Notes: generated by a model from the letters alone, not told the origin. A stretch of DNA of 64,000 nucleotides from Palsa-513 sp050010595 (GCA_050010595.1 JBEKKS010000003.1:124001-188000), one strand, 5' to 3'; numbered from the stretch's first letter, positions 33,240 through 41,306 are shown. Numbers and translations: made by a program.

Positions 33240-33332
33240 GAGGGAGCTCCCACCGCGCCTGCCGGGACCCGCTTAAGGCTGCTTCCTTCCGGACCTGACC
33301 TGGTTCACGAACCGACATCGCGGGGGACCCTC
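33240..33332 (-). ncRNA. ffs: Signal recognition particle 4.5S RNA, small bacterial type
   Basis: RNA core of SRP, which targets nascent membrane proteins with Ffh. The minus strand contains the invariant apical part GGTCAGGTCCGGAAGGAAGC flanked by GTTCGTGAACC and TTAAGCG. The basal stem pairs CCCCCGCG with CGCGG-U-GGG, and GAGGG with CCCTC at the ends, which sets the limits; true ends may differ by a few nt. In many genomes ffs lies next to dnaX, which here is 2.2 kb downstream on the same strand. Confidence 0.9.
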
Positions 33333-33477
33333 GACCATCAACGCCCCGACCAGCGGGGCTGCTGTGCGAGCTGCCCCTCGGGAGGGAATTCGGCCCCGCT
33401 ATAGCGGATTGCGGGTTCAGGGCACCGCTGGTTCCCCGCCTAGCACGGTCCGGGCGGGATGGTAGACGGTTTGGGGC

Positions 33478-34026
33478 CTAGTAGTTCTCGATCAGGAGGA
33501 AGTAGAGGCCCTGGAACTTCAGCGCCCAGCCGAGCGTGAACTGGATGTAGCTCGCAAATGCGCCCGGCAGGCGGCCGGTAATCAGGATGATGATCCAGGA
33601 AAGGAGCTCAACGAACATCAGCCCGATCCCCAGCAGCGCGACGACGATGTACGCGGGAATGATGTAGATGAAGCGGAAGAAAGCCTTCAGGCGGCTGTAC
33701 TTGTCCTTGCGCTCCGGGATCGTCACCTGTACCGGGAAATCGGGCGCCGCGCCGCCACTGAACGGCGGGTAGGCGTCGACGGCGAGCAGGATGTAGCCGG
33801 ACATGCGCATGTAGAAGCGCACGTAGCCGGAGACGAAGCGGTAGAGGCCCGCGGGATAGCGCCCGCTGAAGATCATCGCGACCCATGTGATGAGCACGCA
33901 GATCAGCGTGAGGATCTCGTAGACGTAGGCGAAGATGAAGAGCGGTATCGCGAGCAGCAGCCTGAAAAACGTCGTGAGGCGGCTGTGCTTCTCCGGGAAA
34001 GCGATCGAAACAGATAATGCGGACAA
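33478..34026 (-). CDS. DUF4389 family membrane protein
   Basis: 182 aa with four membrane segments in two similar halves: RLTTFFRLLLAIPLFIFAYV then WVAMIFSGRYPAGLYRFVSG, and FFRFIYIIPAYIVVALLGIG then IIILITGRLPGAFASYIQF. The paired F-x-G-x-Y/LP motifs are the DUF4389 signature; function unknown. The longer frame opens at 34119, but a TTG at 34026 has GAGGGGG 4 nt upstream and starts at the conserved region. Confidence 0.8.
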   Translation of the reverse strand: MSALSVSIAFPEKHSRLTTFFRLLLAIPLFIFAYVYEILTLICVLITWVAMIFSGRYPAGLYRFVSGYVRFYMRMSGYILLAVDAYPPFSGGAAPDFPVQVTIPERKDKYSRLKAFFRFIYIIPAYIVVALLGIGLMFVELLSWIIILITGRLPGAFASYIQFTLGWALKFQGLYFLLIENY

Positions 34027-34156
34027 GGTTCCCCCTCTCGGTTGCCGCCGGAGGTGACCGACGGTCGCGAGTGTTCTAGCAGGCTGGGCGGCCGGCAGCG
34101 CGTTGAATGCGGCGAGCACCGGGCGGTGGTGAAGTGCCTAGAATCGGCGGTTCGCC

Positions 34157-34228
34157 GGGCGCGTAGCTCAGTGGGAGAGCGCTCGCTTCACACGCGAGAG
34201 GTCGCTGGTTCGAAACCAGCCGTGCCCA
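34157..34228 (+). tRNA. tRNA-Val (anticodon CAC)
   Basis: Acceptor GGGCGCG pairs with CGTGCCC, D-arm GCTCAGTGGGAGAGC, anticodon stem CTCGC/GCGAG with loop TTCACAC, T-arm CTGGTTCGAAACCAG. CCA is not encoded. Isolated, with a TAGAAT about 13 nt upstream. Confidence 0.96.
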
Positions 34229-34372
34229 TCCTCCCCATCCCTGCACGTCCGAGCCTAGAGCCGTAGCGCGCCAGCCCACAGGGCGTACTGGCCTAGGACA
34301 CACGAGCTCTCGGAGTACCGCAACTCGTCCTTCGCGGGCACGCGGCGCGCGGCCGACTAGATGCAGTCGACG

Positions 34373-34909
34373 TCAGTTGTTGACCTGGAAGTCGAGAAGC
34401 AGGTAGCCGGTTGGAGAGGTGACGTTGCGCGTCAGTGACAGCCGTTTGGGGCTGGCGTGATCGAAGAGCCTGCGCCCCTGCATGTGCACGGCCGGGGCGA
34501 TCACGAGTCGGATCTCGTCAACGAGGCTCGCCTCGAGCAGCGACTGCGCGAGCGTGATGCTGCCGTGGACGCCGATGTCGCCGCCCGGCTGGCGCTTGAG
34601 ATCGGCGACGAATTGGGCGAGATCGCTATCAACGACAGAACTGCTCGCCCACGGCTGCTCGAGCGGCGTCGAGCTCGCCACGAACTTCTGCACGCCGTTG
34701 ATGAATGTCGCGAATGGCTCAATGTCGCTGCTGGGCCAGAACTCAGCCCAGTCGTCGTAGGTGCGGCGCCCCAGCAGCACGACGTCTTGGGAGGCGATGA
34801 CGCGGCCGAGGTTCTCGCTCATCGTCTCGTCGAAGTCCGTGATGAACTCGAGCGGCTCCTCAGCAATCCCGTCAAGCGAGAGCAGTTCGTAGGCAACTAC
34901 TTTGCGCAC
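34373..34909 (-). CDS. Dihydrofolate reductase family protein (RibD C-terminal domain)
   Basis: 178 aa. KVVAYELLSLDGIAEEPLEF opens the RibD_C/DHFR-like fold; VVLLGRRTYDDWAEFWP and DIGVHGSITLAQSLLEASLV carry the NADPH-binding region; DEIRLVIAPAVHMQGRRLFD is typical of this orphan group. Probably an NADPH-dependent reductase of unknown substrate, not a true folate enzyme. GTG start with GAGGAG about 8 nt upstream. Monocistronic. Confidence 0.88.
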   Translation of the reverse strand: MRKVVAYELLSLDGIAEEPLEFITDFDETMSENLGRVIASQDVVLLGRRTYDDWAEFWPSSDIEPFATFINGVQKFVASSTPLEQPWASSSVVDSDLAQFVADLKRQPGGDIGVHGSITLAQSLLEASLVDEIRLVIAPAVHMQGRRLFDHASPKRLSLTRNVTSPTGYLLLDFQVNN

Positions 34910-34996
34910 CGGCGGATCTCCTCGCGTTGGGCTTCAATGATGCTGTCCGGATAGACCGCCCGGCCGACGCAAACTCATCGGTGCGAACACGGCCCG

Positions 34997-35386
34997 CTAC
35001 GCGGTTGCCGCGAGAGCGAACGGGCTGCCCTCGCTGTCGCGGCACACCGCCCAGCGCTCGCCGGGATGCACGACGCTGCCACCGAACTTGCGGACCCGCG
35101 CGAGTGCTGCTTCGAGGTCTGTCACCTCGAAATATGGGAGCGACACGGAGTCGCCGGGACCACGGCCGCGGGCGTGGACGCCGAGTGCCGGTCCGGTGCC
35201 TGGGCTTTGCCAGCCACTGCCCTGATCAGGGGCTCTTGGCGCGAGCTCGATGCTGAGGACGCCGTTCCAAAAGCGCAGGGCGCGGTCGGTGTCGTCGGCG
35301 GGGAACTCGATCAACGCGAACGGGAGACGGTCCACGAAGACACCGTAGCGCGCCGCGGCTTGACCACCGTTGGCTGAGTGTTCCAT
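34997..35386 (-). CDS. VOC (glyoxalase/bleomycin-resistance) family protein
   Basis: 129 aa, one betaalphabetabetabeta pair: FALIEFPADDTDRALRFWNG, the VSLPYFEVTDLEAALARVRK segment, and GSVVHPGERWAVCRDSEGSP. The family includes metal-dependent lyases, dioxygenases and binding proteins; the substrate cannot be read. Isolated gene. Confidence 0.82.
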   Translation of the reverse strand: MEHSANGGQAAARYGVFVDRLPFALIEFPADDTDRALRFWNGVLSIELAPRAPDQGSGWQSPGTGPALGVHARGRGPGDSVSLPYFEVTDLEAALARVRKFGGSVVHPGERWAVCRDSEGSPFALAATA

Positions 35387-35424
35387 CCGCGACCACGCGA
35401 CCCGAGGTCGGGCCGCGCTCGCGG

Positions 35425-37149
35425 TTACAACGTCGCGCCGGCCCGTGTGTCGCGATCCGACTGATCGGGGCTGTCGCTCGTGAGCGACGCGAGTGGGGGA
35501 CGTTCCAAGACGACTACCTGGCGGGTCTCGGGCGCGGTGTCGCCGGGTCGCGGTGGAAGTGCGAGCGGGCCGGGGGCCGGTGGCGCGTGGAGGCCGCTAT
35601 CGCCCAGGCGCGAGGCGGCTGCGACCATGACCGCGTAGGCCATGGCGCTGAGATCGCGCAGCGGCTGGTGGCGGTTCTGGCGCTCGCCGAGGTCCACCTG
35701 CGCCAGCCCGTCCATTCCGGCCAGGCGCGCGATGTCGATGAGGTTCGCGATCTCGACGCCGTAGCCAGCCGGGAAGCGCACGCTGCGCAGCAGACTGGAA
35801 TACGCCGCGACCTCCCCCGCGAGTGGTTGATCAAACCCCGCGAGGTGCGGGGCGTAGAGGTTCAAGAGAGGTCGCGCGACGAGCTCGGTGACACGACCAC
35901 CTTCCCCCGGGAGAACGCCTGTCGCCAAAGCGAGTGGCCGCCGGAATGCGCCTTTGACGAAGCGAATCTCAGGGTTTGAAAGCAGCGGCCCGAGCAGGCC
36001 GATGACGAAGGTCGGCGTGAAGTCGCGCGTGTCAGCATCAAGGAATACGGCAATCTCGCCCCGGACAACGCTCAGTGCACGCCACATCGCGTCACCCTTG
36101 CCTCGTGACGGGCCGTGCTCGCTGAGAAGCTCGTCCTCCTGCAGGACATCCGCACCCTGGGCGGCAGCGATCGCCGCTGTCCCATCTCGTGATGCGGCGT
36201 CGATGACGATCAGCTCGTCGATCAGGCCCGTCTCGCGTAAGGCAACGAGCGATCCAACGATCGGCGCGATGGTGTCGCCAACCTCGCGGGCGGGGAGGAT
36301 GACGCTGATCGAGGCGGTCTTGCGCGCCAAGAGATCGTCAGGGTCAAACTCGCTCGCGCGGAAGCTTCGCCGGGCGCGCCAATCGGCGAGCGCCAGATCG
36401 CGAGCCAGACCACGCGCGGCGCGGCCATTCGTGCGGGCGGAGGTCGTGACGCTGACGCGGTCACTGCGCACGATCGGGATCCGGCGGTCCTCGAGCAAGC
36501 GCTCGAACGCCTCATCCTCGAGGGCATCGACGACCGGGAGGCCGCCCAGATCACGGTAGATCTGTGCGGTGACGGCCAGCGACGCGCCGCTGAACTGGTG
36601 ATGGTCCCGTCCGTCCATTGCTGTTGCACCCTGGTCGAAGGCGCGAATGCGCGCGTGGCGTGCTCGGGCATGCACTTTACGGCCATGGAGGACGGCAGGC
36701 GGCAGGCGGGAGGCCTCACGTGGATCGAGGTCGATGCGCCCGCCGATTGCTCCGGCGCCATCGCGAGCGAGCGCGAGTTGCGTCGCGAGCCAGTCGGGCG
36801 CCACGCGGGTGTCGGCATCCGTGCTGGCAATCAGGCCGTGCGGGCGACCGGCGCCCAACAGCCGTGCACATGCGAAGTCCATTCCCGCACGTCGGGCATG
36901 ACCAGAGCCGGGCCTCGGCGAGTCGAGCAGGATCAGCCTGGGTCGCGGGGTGGCGGTGGCACGTTGCGACACCACCGCACGCGTATCGTCGCTGCAGCGA
37001 TCGAGGACGACCACGACCTCGAAGGAGGCCGCGTCCACGCCGCGCTGCTCAGCGAGGGCTCGGAGGCAGAGTCCGATGCGATCCTGCTCGTCGTGGGCGG
37101 GCACCACAACGATGGCCTGCAACCGGCGGTCTGGCCGCGGCGGGCTCAT
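35425..37149 (-). CDS. Tandem family-2 glycosyltransferase; C-terminal half GpgS-like
   Basis: 574 aa with two GT-A modules in one frame. Module 1 (about 10-260): AIVVVPAHDEQDRIGLCLRA, EVVVVLDRCSDDT, GLIASTDADTRVAPDWLAT. Module 2 (about 280-550): SISVILPAREVGDTIAPIV, DELIVIDAASRDGTAAIA, GPSRGKGDAMWRAL, IAVFLDADTRDF, IRFVKGAFRRPL and GYGVEIANLIDIARLAGMDG, the hallmarks of glucosyl-3-phosphoglycerate synthase. Both keep a DAD metal motif. ATG 37149 overlaps the upstream microgene by 4 bp; the extra N-terminal frame up to 37455 is out-of-context. Confidence 0.85.
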   Translation of the reverse strand: MSPPRPDRRLQAIVVVPAHDEQDRIGLCLRALAEQRGVDAASFEVVVVLDRCSDDTRAVVSQRATATPRPRLILLDSPRPGSGHARRAGMDFACARLLGAGRPHGLIASTDADTRVAPDWLATQLALARDGAGAIGGRIDLDPREASRLPPAVLHGRKVHARARHARIRAFDQGATAMDGRDHHQFSGASLAVTAQIYRDLGGLPVVDALEDEAFERLLEDRRIPIVRSDRVSVTTSARTNGRAARGLARDLALADWRARRSFRASEFDPDDLLARKTASISVILPAREVGDTIAPIVGSLVALRETGLIDELIVIDAASRDGTAAIAAAQGADVLQEDELLSEHGPSRGKGDAMWRALSVVRGEIAVFLDADTRDFTPTFVIGLLGPLLSNPEIRFVKGAFRRPLALATGVLPGEGGRVTELVARPLLNLYAPHLAGFDQPLAGEVAAYSSLLRSVRFPAGYGVEIANLIDIARLAGMDGLAQVDLGERQNRHQPLRDLSAMAYAVMVAAASRLGDSGLHAPPAPGPLALPPRPGDTAPETRQVVVLERPPLASLTSDSPDQSDRDTRAGATL

Positions 37150-37295
37150 GAGGCGTTGCCTAGCGCGATCAGCTCGCGCCCGCGCTCGTAATCCTCGTCG
37201 CGACCAAGGGTCAGCGCGCCGACCAGCGTGTCGCCGCGGGTGCACCAGACAGTGAACGCCCCGCCGCCGATGAACACGAGTGCGCGAGCGCCCAT
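37146..37295 (-). CDS. 49-residue microprotein, resembles the C-terminus of FAD/NAD reductases
   Basis: Translates as MGARALVFIGGGAFTVW through LTLGRDEDYERGRELIALGN. Its ATG overlaps the methyltransferase stop (ATGA) and its stop overlaps the glycosyltransferase start (ATGA), so it is coupled on both sides and almost certainly translated. By eye it resembles the last strands of the reductase C-terminal domain of rubredoxin/ferredoxin-type flavoprotein reductases (pattern GAF-x3-Y/W, then ALTxGRxxDxERxRxLI). It may be a remnant that was kept, or an independent small subunit. Function unknown. Confidence 0.7.
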   Translation of the reverse strand: MGARALVFIGGGAFTVWCTRGDTLVGALTLGRDEDYERGRELIALGNAS

Positions 37296-37906
37296 CAGCT
37301 GCCCTCGAAGCGGTCGAGGCGATACTGCGGCCGGGCGTCGTCAAGCACATGCCACGGGCCGAGCTCGCTGACCAAGCGGTCATGGACCTCGTCACCGCGC
37401 AGCGGGTAGGTCTCGGTGGGTCCGCGCCAGTGGACCGCGAGCACCGTTGCACCATCTGCGAGCCCGATCTTCAGGCGCTCGAGCGCCAGCGCGAACGCGG
37501 GCGGGTCGAGGTAGTACAAGACCTCGGAGCAGACGATCAGCCTCCATGGACCGTCGGGCATCGCTTCGGGAAATGTCATCCGGGCGAAGCTGACCCCGGG
37601 CCTCGAACCCAGGCGCCGGCGCGCGCGAGCGAGCGCCAGCGCTGAGACGTCGATCGCGAGGAGCTCCGTAGAGATCGCCGCGAGCTGCTCGGTGAAGACG
37701 CCGATTGAGCATCCGATCTCAAGCGCCCGGCCGAATCGCCGGCCGCCCAACGCGGCAAGCGTATGACCGTACTTTTCCCGCTCGTAGGCGCTAGTCGCAA
37801 ACGCCCACGGGTCCTCGGACCCGGCGTAGAGATCGTCAAAGAACCGGGGCTCTACACGCGTGCGCGCACGCTGCAGGTGCGCATCTTGCTGTCGAGATGC
37901 GGGCAT
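37295..37906 (-). CDS. NodS-like class I SAM methyltransferase
   Basis: 203 aa. EPRFFDDLYAGSEDPWAFAT and YEREKYGHTLAAL form the typical NodS-family N-terminus; RALEIGCSIGVFTEQLA is SAM motif I, LLAIDVSALALARARRRL motif II, and DLIVCSEVLYYL-like residues (LIVCSEVLYYLDPPAFALAL) motif IV. NodS itself N-methylates chitooligosaccharides; here the neighbours (acyl-CoA dehydrogenase, glycosyltransferase) suggest a modified small glycoside. 1 bp separates it from the acyl-CoA dehydrogenase. Confidence 0.87.
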   Translation of the reverse strand: MPASRQQDAHLQRARTRVEPRFFDDLYAGSEDPWAFATSAYEREKYGHTLAALGGRRFGRALEIGCSIGVFTEQLAAISTELLAIDVSALALARARRRLGSRPGVSFARMTFPEAMPDGPWRLIVCSEVLYYLDPPAFALALERLKIGLADGATVLAVHWRGPTETYPLRGDEVHDRLVSELGPWHVLDDARPQYRLDRFEGS

Positions 37907-37907
37907 T

Positions 37908-39047
37908 TCACGGACCTTCTGTCAGCGTGCGGGCACCGTGCCGGGCCAGGAGAGGCTCGAGCCGGTGTTGCAGAAGAAACAGATCGAGATCACGACGGCC
38001 GCGCGCGAGAGCGTCGCCAGTCGCCAGCGGCCGTGATCCGCATGCCAGCGCCGCCTGCTCTGAGATCTCGCGGCACGCCCCCGCGATCGCCCAGCGCGCC
38101 TCAATCGCAATGCCAGCGAGCGGCAGCTCGGTCTCGGCACGGTCGCCTGCATATGCAAGCCAACGCTCGATCGTTGCGAGGGCCACGCGCATCCTGCCAA
38201 CTGACAGCGCGATCAGCTCACCTGGCTCGCCACGTTCGCGCAGGACAGAGAACGCCGCGGCGACGATACCGGCGGCGATGCCGGCCCATGTGGCAGTCGT
38301 CCGGATCGCGTCACGCGAGAACCATGGCTCGCGCATGATCTCCCCGGGGCCCCCGAGCACTGCCCGTACCGGCACGCCATCGAAGATGACGCGATGGCTC
38401 TCCGACGCGCGCATTCCCGCGCCGCGAAACCAGCTGCGGTCGATCACCACCCGCTCGTCAGACACGTCCACGTAGACGAGCCGCGACTGCGCGGTCCCGT
38501 CGCGCGCCAGCACGAGCGCGCGTCGCACGCCGCCAGCGCCCGAGCAGAAGGTCTTCACGCCGTGCAGGCTGTCCGAGCGCAGAAAAGCGGGCTCCCCCTC
38601 CCCCGGGCCCGGATCGGCACCCCAGACCCCAAGGATCAGAGTGCCCTCGGCAATCTCGGCGCGTTCGTCTGCGTCGAGCGTGTCGGGGCACGCAAGCGTC
38701 AAGCGCTCGACAGCGTTGAAATGGCCATCAAGGATCCGGCCGACCGAGCTGTCGGCGCGCGAGACATCTCGGACGAGGCGCAACTCGTCGGCGAACGGAA
38801 TCGAGCTTCCGGCTGCCGGCACCTTGACGCCGAGGAGACCTGCGCGCGCGAGCTCCGCAAACGCGTCGTGGGGAAACACGGGGATACGGTCGCGGGCCTG
38901 CGCACCAGCGGCAATGCGATCGATCGCGTCGGATTGCGCGGTCTCAACGGGATCCGGGCCACCATCGAATGGCAGCGCGCGGCGAGCGGGTCCAGGCGGG
39001 GATACTGCTTGTGCTGGCGGGTAGGTCACGTCGGGCTCCCGGCTCAT
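37908..39047 (-). CDS. Acyl-CoA dehydrogenase-like flavoprotein
   Basis: 379 aa. AFAELARAGLLGVKVPAAG, VRDVSRADSSVGRILDGHFN, then the central beta domain (GVKTFCSGAGGVRRALVLAR) and a helical C-terminal domain with RRDLDLFLLQHRLEPLLARH. It matches the divergent ACAD subgroup found with NodS-like methyltransferases. The usual catalytic Glu is not evident by eye, so the reaction is uncertain. Start ATG 39047 chosen because the conserved region begins soon after; the longer frame overlaps the encapsulin promoter region. First gene of the cluster. Confidence 0.78.
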   Translation of the reverse strand: MSREPDVTYPPAQAVSPPGPARRALPFDGGPDPVETAQSDAIDRIAAGAQARDRIPVFPHDAFAELARAGLLGVKVPAAGSSIPFADELRLVRDVSRADSSVGRILDGHFNAVERLTLACPDTLDADERAEIAEGTLILGVWGADPGPGEGEPAFLRSDSLHGVKTFCSGAGGVRRALVLARDGTAQSRLVYVDVSDERVVIDRSWFRGAGMRASESHRVIFDGVPVRAVLGGPGEIMREPWFSRDAIRTTATWAGIAAGIVAAAFSVLRERGEPGELIALSVGRMRVALATIERWLAYAGDRAETELPLAGIAIEARWAIAGACREISEQAALACGSRPLATGDALARGRRDLDLFLLQHRLEPLLARHGARTLTEGP

Positions 39048-39247
39048 GAGCAAAGTTTGCCTACCGTTACTGCCCGGTGTAGGTCGAGCCAAACTGTGAG
39101 CCCTGCGGCGCGCGCGGCGAGAGCCACGGATGGATCCAACTGCTTCAATCCAGCTGACGGTCGGCGTTTGCGATGCCACGATGCGGGCAGGCTCGATCCT
39201 CTGTGCCAGGGCCGCGCGCGCGTCTCTTCCCCGATTTGGAGGTTCCT
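39048..39247. promoter_or_regulatory. Divergent intergenic region, ACAD cluster versus encapsulin operon
   Basis: 200 bp with no gene. On the plus strand GTTT-N15-GGGCAG (starting near 39167) is a loose fit to a general-stress sigma promoter, and GGAGG stands 5 nt before the encapsulated-ferritin GTG. No palindromic operator was seen. Confidence 0.35.
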
Positions 39248-39646
39248 GTGGGTTTCGATCAATATCACGAGCCACCTGATGAGTTGCCGGCCGCGTCGCG
39301 GACGTTCGCCAGGATGTGCGCGTCACTGACCGAAGAGGCGGAGGCGATCGGCTGGTACGAGCAGCGAATGGCACTCGAATCCGATCCGCAGGCGAAGGCG
39401 ATCATGCGCGATGCGCAGGGCGAGGAGTTCAAGCACTTCTCGATGGATCTGGAGTTCCTGCTACGGCGCACACCGGTGTGGCGCGAAATCGCGCGCGGAG
39501 TTCTCTTCCGCGATGGCGACATCGTGGAAAACGGCGAGGCCGCTGAGGCTGGCGCAGCGGACGCGGGAGATTCGGGCGGCGAGCCGTCGGCGCCGGATGG
39601 CTCGGGGTCATTGGGAATTGGTGCACTGCGCGGGAGCACCCCATGA
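39248..39646 (+). CDS. Encapsulated ferritin-like protein (EncFtn), encapsulin cargo
   Basis: 132 aa iron-oxidising cargo. Two helices carry the ferroxidase residues Glu30 (LTEEAEAIGWYEQR), Glu59/60 and His63 (DAQGEEFKHFSMDLEFLLRR), which form the metal site across a dimer. After an acidic, Gly/Ala-rich linker, the C-terminus SLGIGALRG (121-129) is a canonical cargo-loading peptide. GTG start has a perfect GGAGG 5 nt upstream. The stop overlaps the encapsulin start by 4 bp. Confidence 0.94.
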   Translation: MGFDQYHEPPDELPAASRTFARMCASLTEEAEAIGWYEQRMALESDPQAKAIMRDAQGEEFKHFSMDLEFLLRRTPVWREIARGVLFRDGDIVENGEAAEAGAADAGDSGGEPSAPDGSGSLGIGALRGSTP

Positions 39647-40485
39647 ATCACCTCCTTCGTGACCTCGCGCCACTGACCGGGGCTAACTGGAAGCTCGTCG
39701 AGGACGAAGCGATCGAACGCTTGACGCCCGCCCTGGCTGCTCGTCGCGTCGTGGATTTCCTGGGTCCATACGGCTGGACCTACTCCGCCACCAACCTCGG
39801 TCGCACGCGAGCGCTCGAGTTCTCCAGGGCAGACGGTGTCGAGGCCCTGCAGCGTCGCGTGATGCCGCTGGTCGAGCTTCGAGCCGACTTCTCAATCTCG
39901 CTTAGGGAGCTCCGCGATCACGATCGTGGCGCGCTCGACCCCGACCTCGACGACCTCGACGCCGCTGCGCATAGGATCGCCGTTGCCGAAAACGCGGCGG
40001 TAGTACACGGCTGGAGCGAAGCCGCAATCGCCGGGATCGCCGGAGCATCGCCGCATGAGGGGGCGCAGCTTGCCGCCACCGTCGATGCCTACACCCGCTC
40101 CGTCGCCGAAGCGACGGAGCTGTTGCTGGCGCGCGGGATCGCAGGGCCCTACGCGTTGCTGCTCAGTCGCGCGGAGTACACGCGCGTGATCGAATCCGCC
40201 GAGCATGGTGGCTATCCCCTGCTCGACCACCTCCGCAAGATTCTGGGTGGACCAATCGTCTGGGGTCCAGGTGTCGAGGGCGGCGTCGTCCTGAGTCTGC
40301 GCGGCGGTGACTACAGGTTCGAGTCCGGACAGGATCTCGCCGTCGGCTACGAACGCCACGACGCCGACGCTGTCTACCTGTATCTGCAAGAGAGCTTCAG
40401 CTTCGTCGTCGAAACGCCGGAGGCAGCGGTCTGGCTGGCGCCGCATCACGCCTCCGCCCAACGCTCGCGCAAGCCGCCGCGATAG
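39643..40485 (+). CDS. Encapsulin shell protein, family 1
   Basis: 280 aa HK97-fold capsid protomer that self-assembles into a nanocompartment. NHLLRDLAPLTGANWKLVED and EAIERLTPALAARRVVDFLG are the N-terminal arm; LGRTRALEFSRADGVEALQRR, PLVELRADFSISLRELRD (E-loop region), ENAAVVHGWSEAAIAGIAGA and GPYALLLSRAEYTRVIE follow; FSFVVETPEAAVWL closes. ATG coupled to the cargo gene, so this is an iron-storage/oxidative-stress compartment operon. Confidence 0.95.
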   Translation: MNHLLRDLAPLTGANWKLVEDEAIERLTPALAARRVVDFLGPYGWTYSATNLGRTRALEFSRADGVEALQRRVMPLVELRADFSISLRELRDHDRGALDPDLDDLDAAAHRIAVAENAAVVHGWSEAAIAGIAGASPHEGAQLAATVDAYTRSVAEATELLLARGIAGPYALLLSRAEYTRVIESAEHGGYPLLDHLRKILGGPIVWGPGVEGGVVLSLRGGDYRFESGQDLAVGYERHDADAVYLYLQESFSFVVETPEAAVWLAPHHASAQRSRKPPR

Positions 40486-40656
40486 CCGGCCACGAGGCAG
40501 GCTCAGCTCCGGGCGAGCATGTGATCTCGCGCCGGCAAAATGGGAAACAGATGCCGGCGCTCGCGACAATTGCCTCGTGGATCGACTCGCTGGGTCCGCG
40601 CAGCGATCGTTGTTTTCTCGGGAGCCGAGTTTGCGGTATCGCCGCCCAGCCGAGCG

Positions 40657-41205
40657 TCAAGGCTCGATGAGCTCGCCTCGGCCGGTGCGAAGGGTCGCTG
40701 TGTCGAGGCCGGGAGCGATCTGGCTCGGGGCGACGAAAGTGACGACTCCACGGGCCCGCCGCCTCCGGTCTCGCTCCAGCGAGCGATCGACGCGCGCGAT
40801 GCTCAAGAGCGCCTGAAGCGCCGGCTCCCCGGCACCGAGGTCCACGACCTCCACGTCACCCGAGCCTCCCGTGAGCGCGAGCAAACGGTCGACCTGTGAC
40901 AGTCCGCGAACAAGGACCAACCGTGCACCTGCGTGCCGGGCAGCGACGCTCGCGTCGACGATGACCCCGACGCCGAACACGTCGACACGCGTAAGGCCAC
41001 GCAGGTCGAGCACGACCGTTCGTCCCCGCTTTAGCGCATGACGCAGCGCATGTTCCAGCAGTGGTGCGGCTGGCGCATCCAACTCACCCGCGGCGTGAAC
41101 CACAGCGACCTTGCGGCCGCTGTCGCGCGTCGTGGCGTGAAAGGCAGTTGAAACCGCGCGCAACGACTGCGACGACGAAAAGGCAGTAGTGGCGGGACCG
41201 GGCAT
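40657..41205 (-). CDS. STAS-domain protein (anti-sigma factor antagonist type)
   Basis: 182 aa. VAVVHAAGELDAPAAPLLEH and VVLDLRGLTRVDVFGVGVIV are the STAS core; a Ser is not at the usual phospho-site (DVFGVGV instead of D-S-S/T-G), so partner switching by phosphorylation is doubtful. The N-terminal 30 residues and the basic C-terminus (SLERDRRRRARGVV) are extra. ATG 41205 with GGAGG 5 nt upstream; the longer frame to 41487 lies in the leader. It sits behind one copy of the shared leader. Confidence 0.78.
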   Translation of the reverse strand: MPGPATTAFSSSQSLRAVSTAFHATTRDSGRKVAVVHAAGELDAPAAPLLEHALRHALKRGRTVVLDLRGLTRVDVFGVGVIVDASVAARHAGARLVLVRGLSQVDRLLALTGGSGDVEVVDLGAGEPALQALLSIARVDRSLERDRRRRARGVVTFVAPSQIAPGLDTATLRTGRGELIEP

Positions 41206-41210
41206 TTGCA

Positions 41211-41306
41211 CCTCCGAGACGCGAATATGCTCGGAAGTCCCAGTCGCGCTGCCGGTCGCTTTATCGCCCCGACCCCGCGGTGACGCCCTCCTGCGAAAAT
41301 CGTAGC
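41211..41306 (-). promoter_or_regulatory. Shared structured leader, copy 3 (STAS gene)
   Basis: Read on the minus strand it contains GAGGGC, GGGGTCG, GGCAGCGCGACTGGGACTTC, a variable stretch and GGAGG. Arms GGTCG and CGACC can pair. It aligns with the leaders at 42321-42424 and 43151-43250 along most of its length. Confidence 0.6.

Noticed and set aside
34073..34156. -35/-10 promoter of tRNA-Val
   Set aside because: TAGAAT at 34139-34144 could be a -10 box but no -35 at suitable spacing was found, so it was not listed as a feature.
39160..39247. Fourth copy of the shared leader ahead of the encapsulin operon
   Set aside because: GTTTGCG and a GGGCAG are present, but the GCGAC-GACTTCCG block and stem are missing; similarity is at chance level for this GC content.
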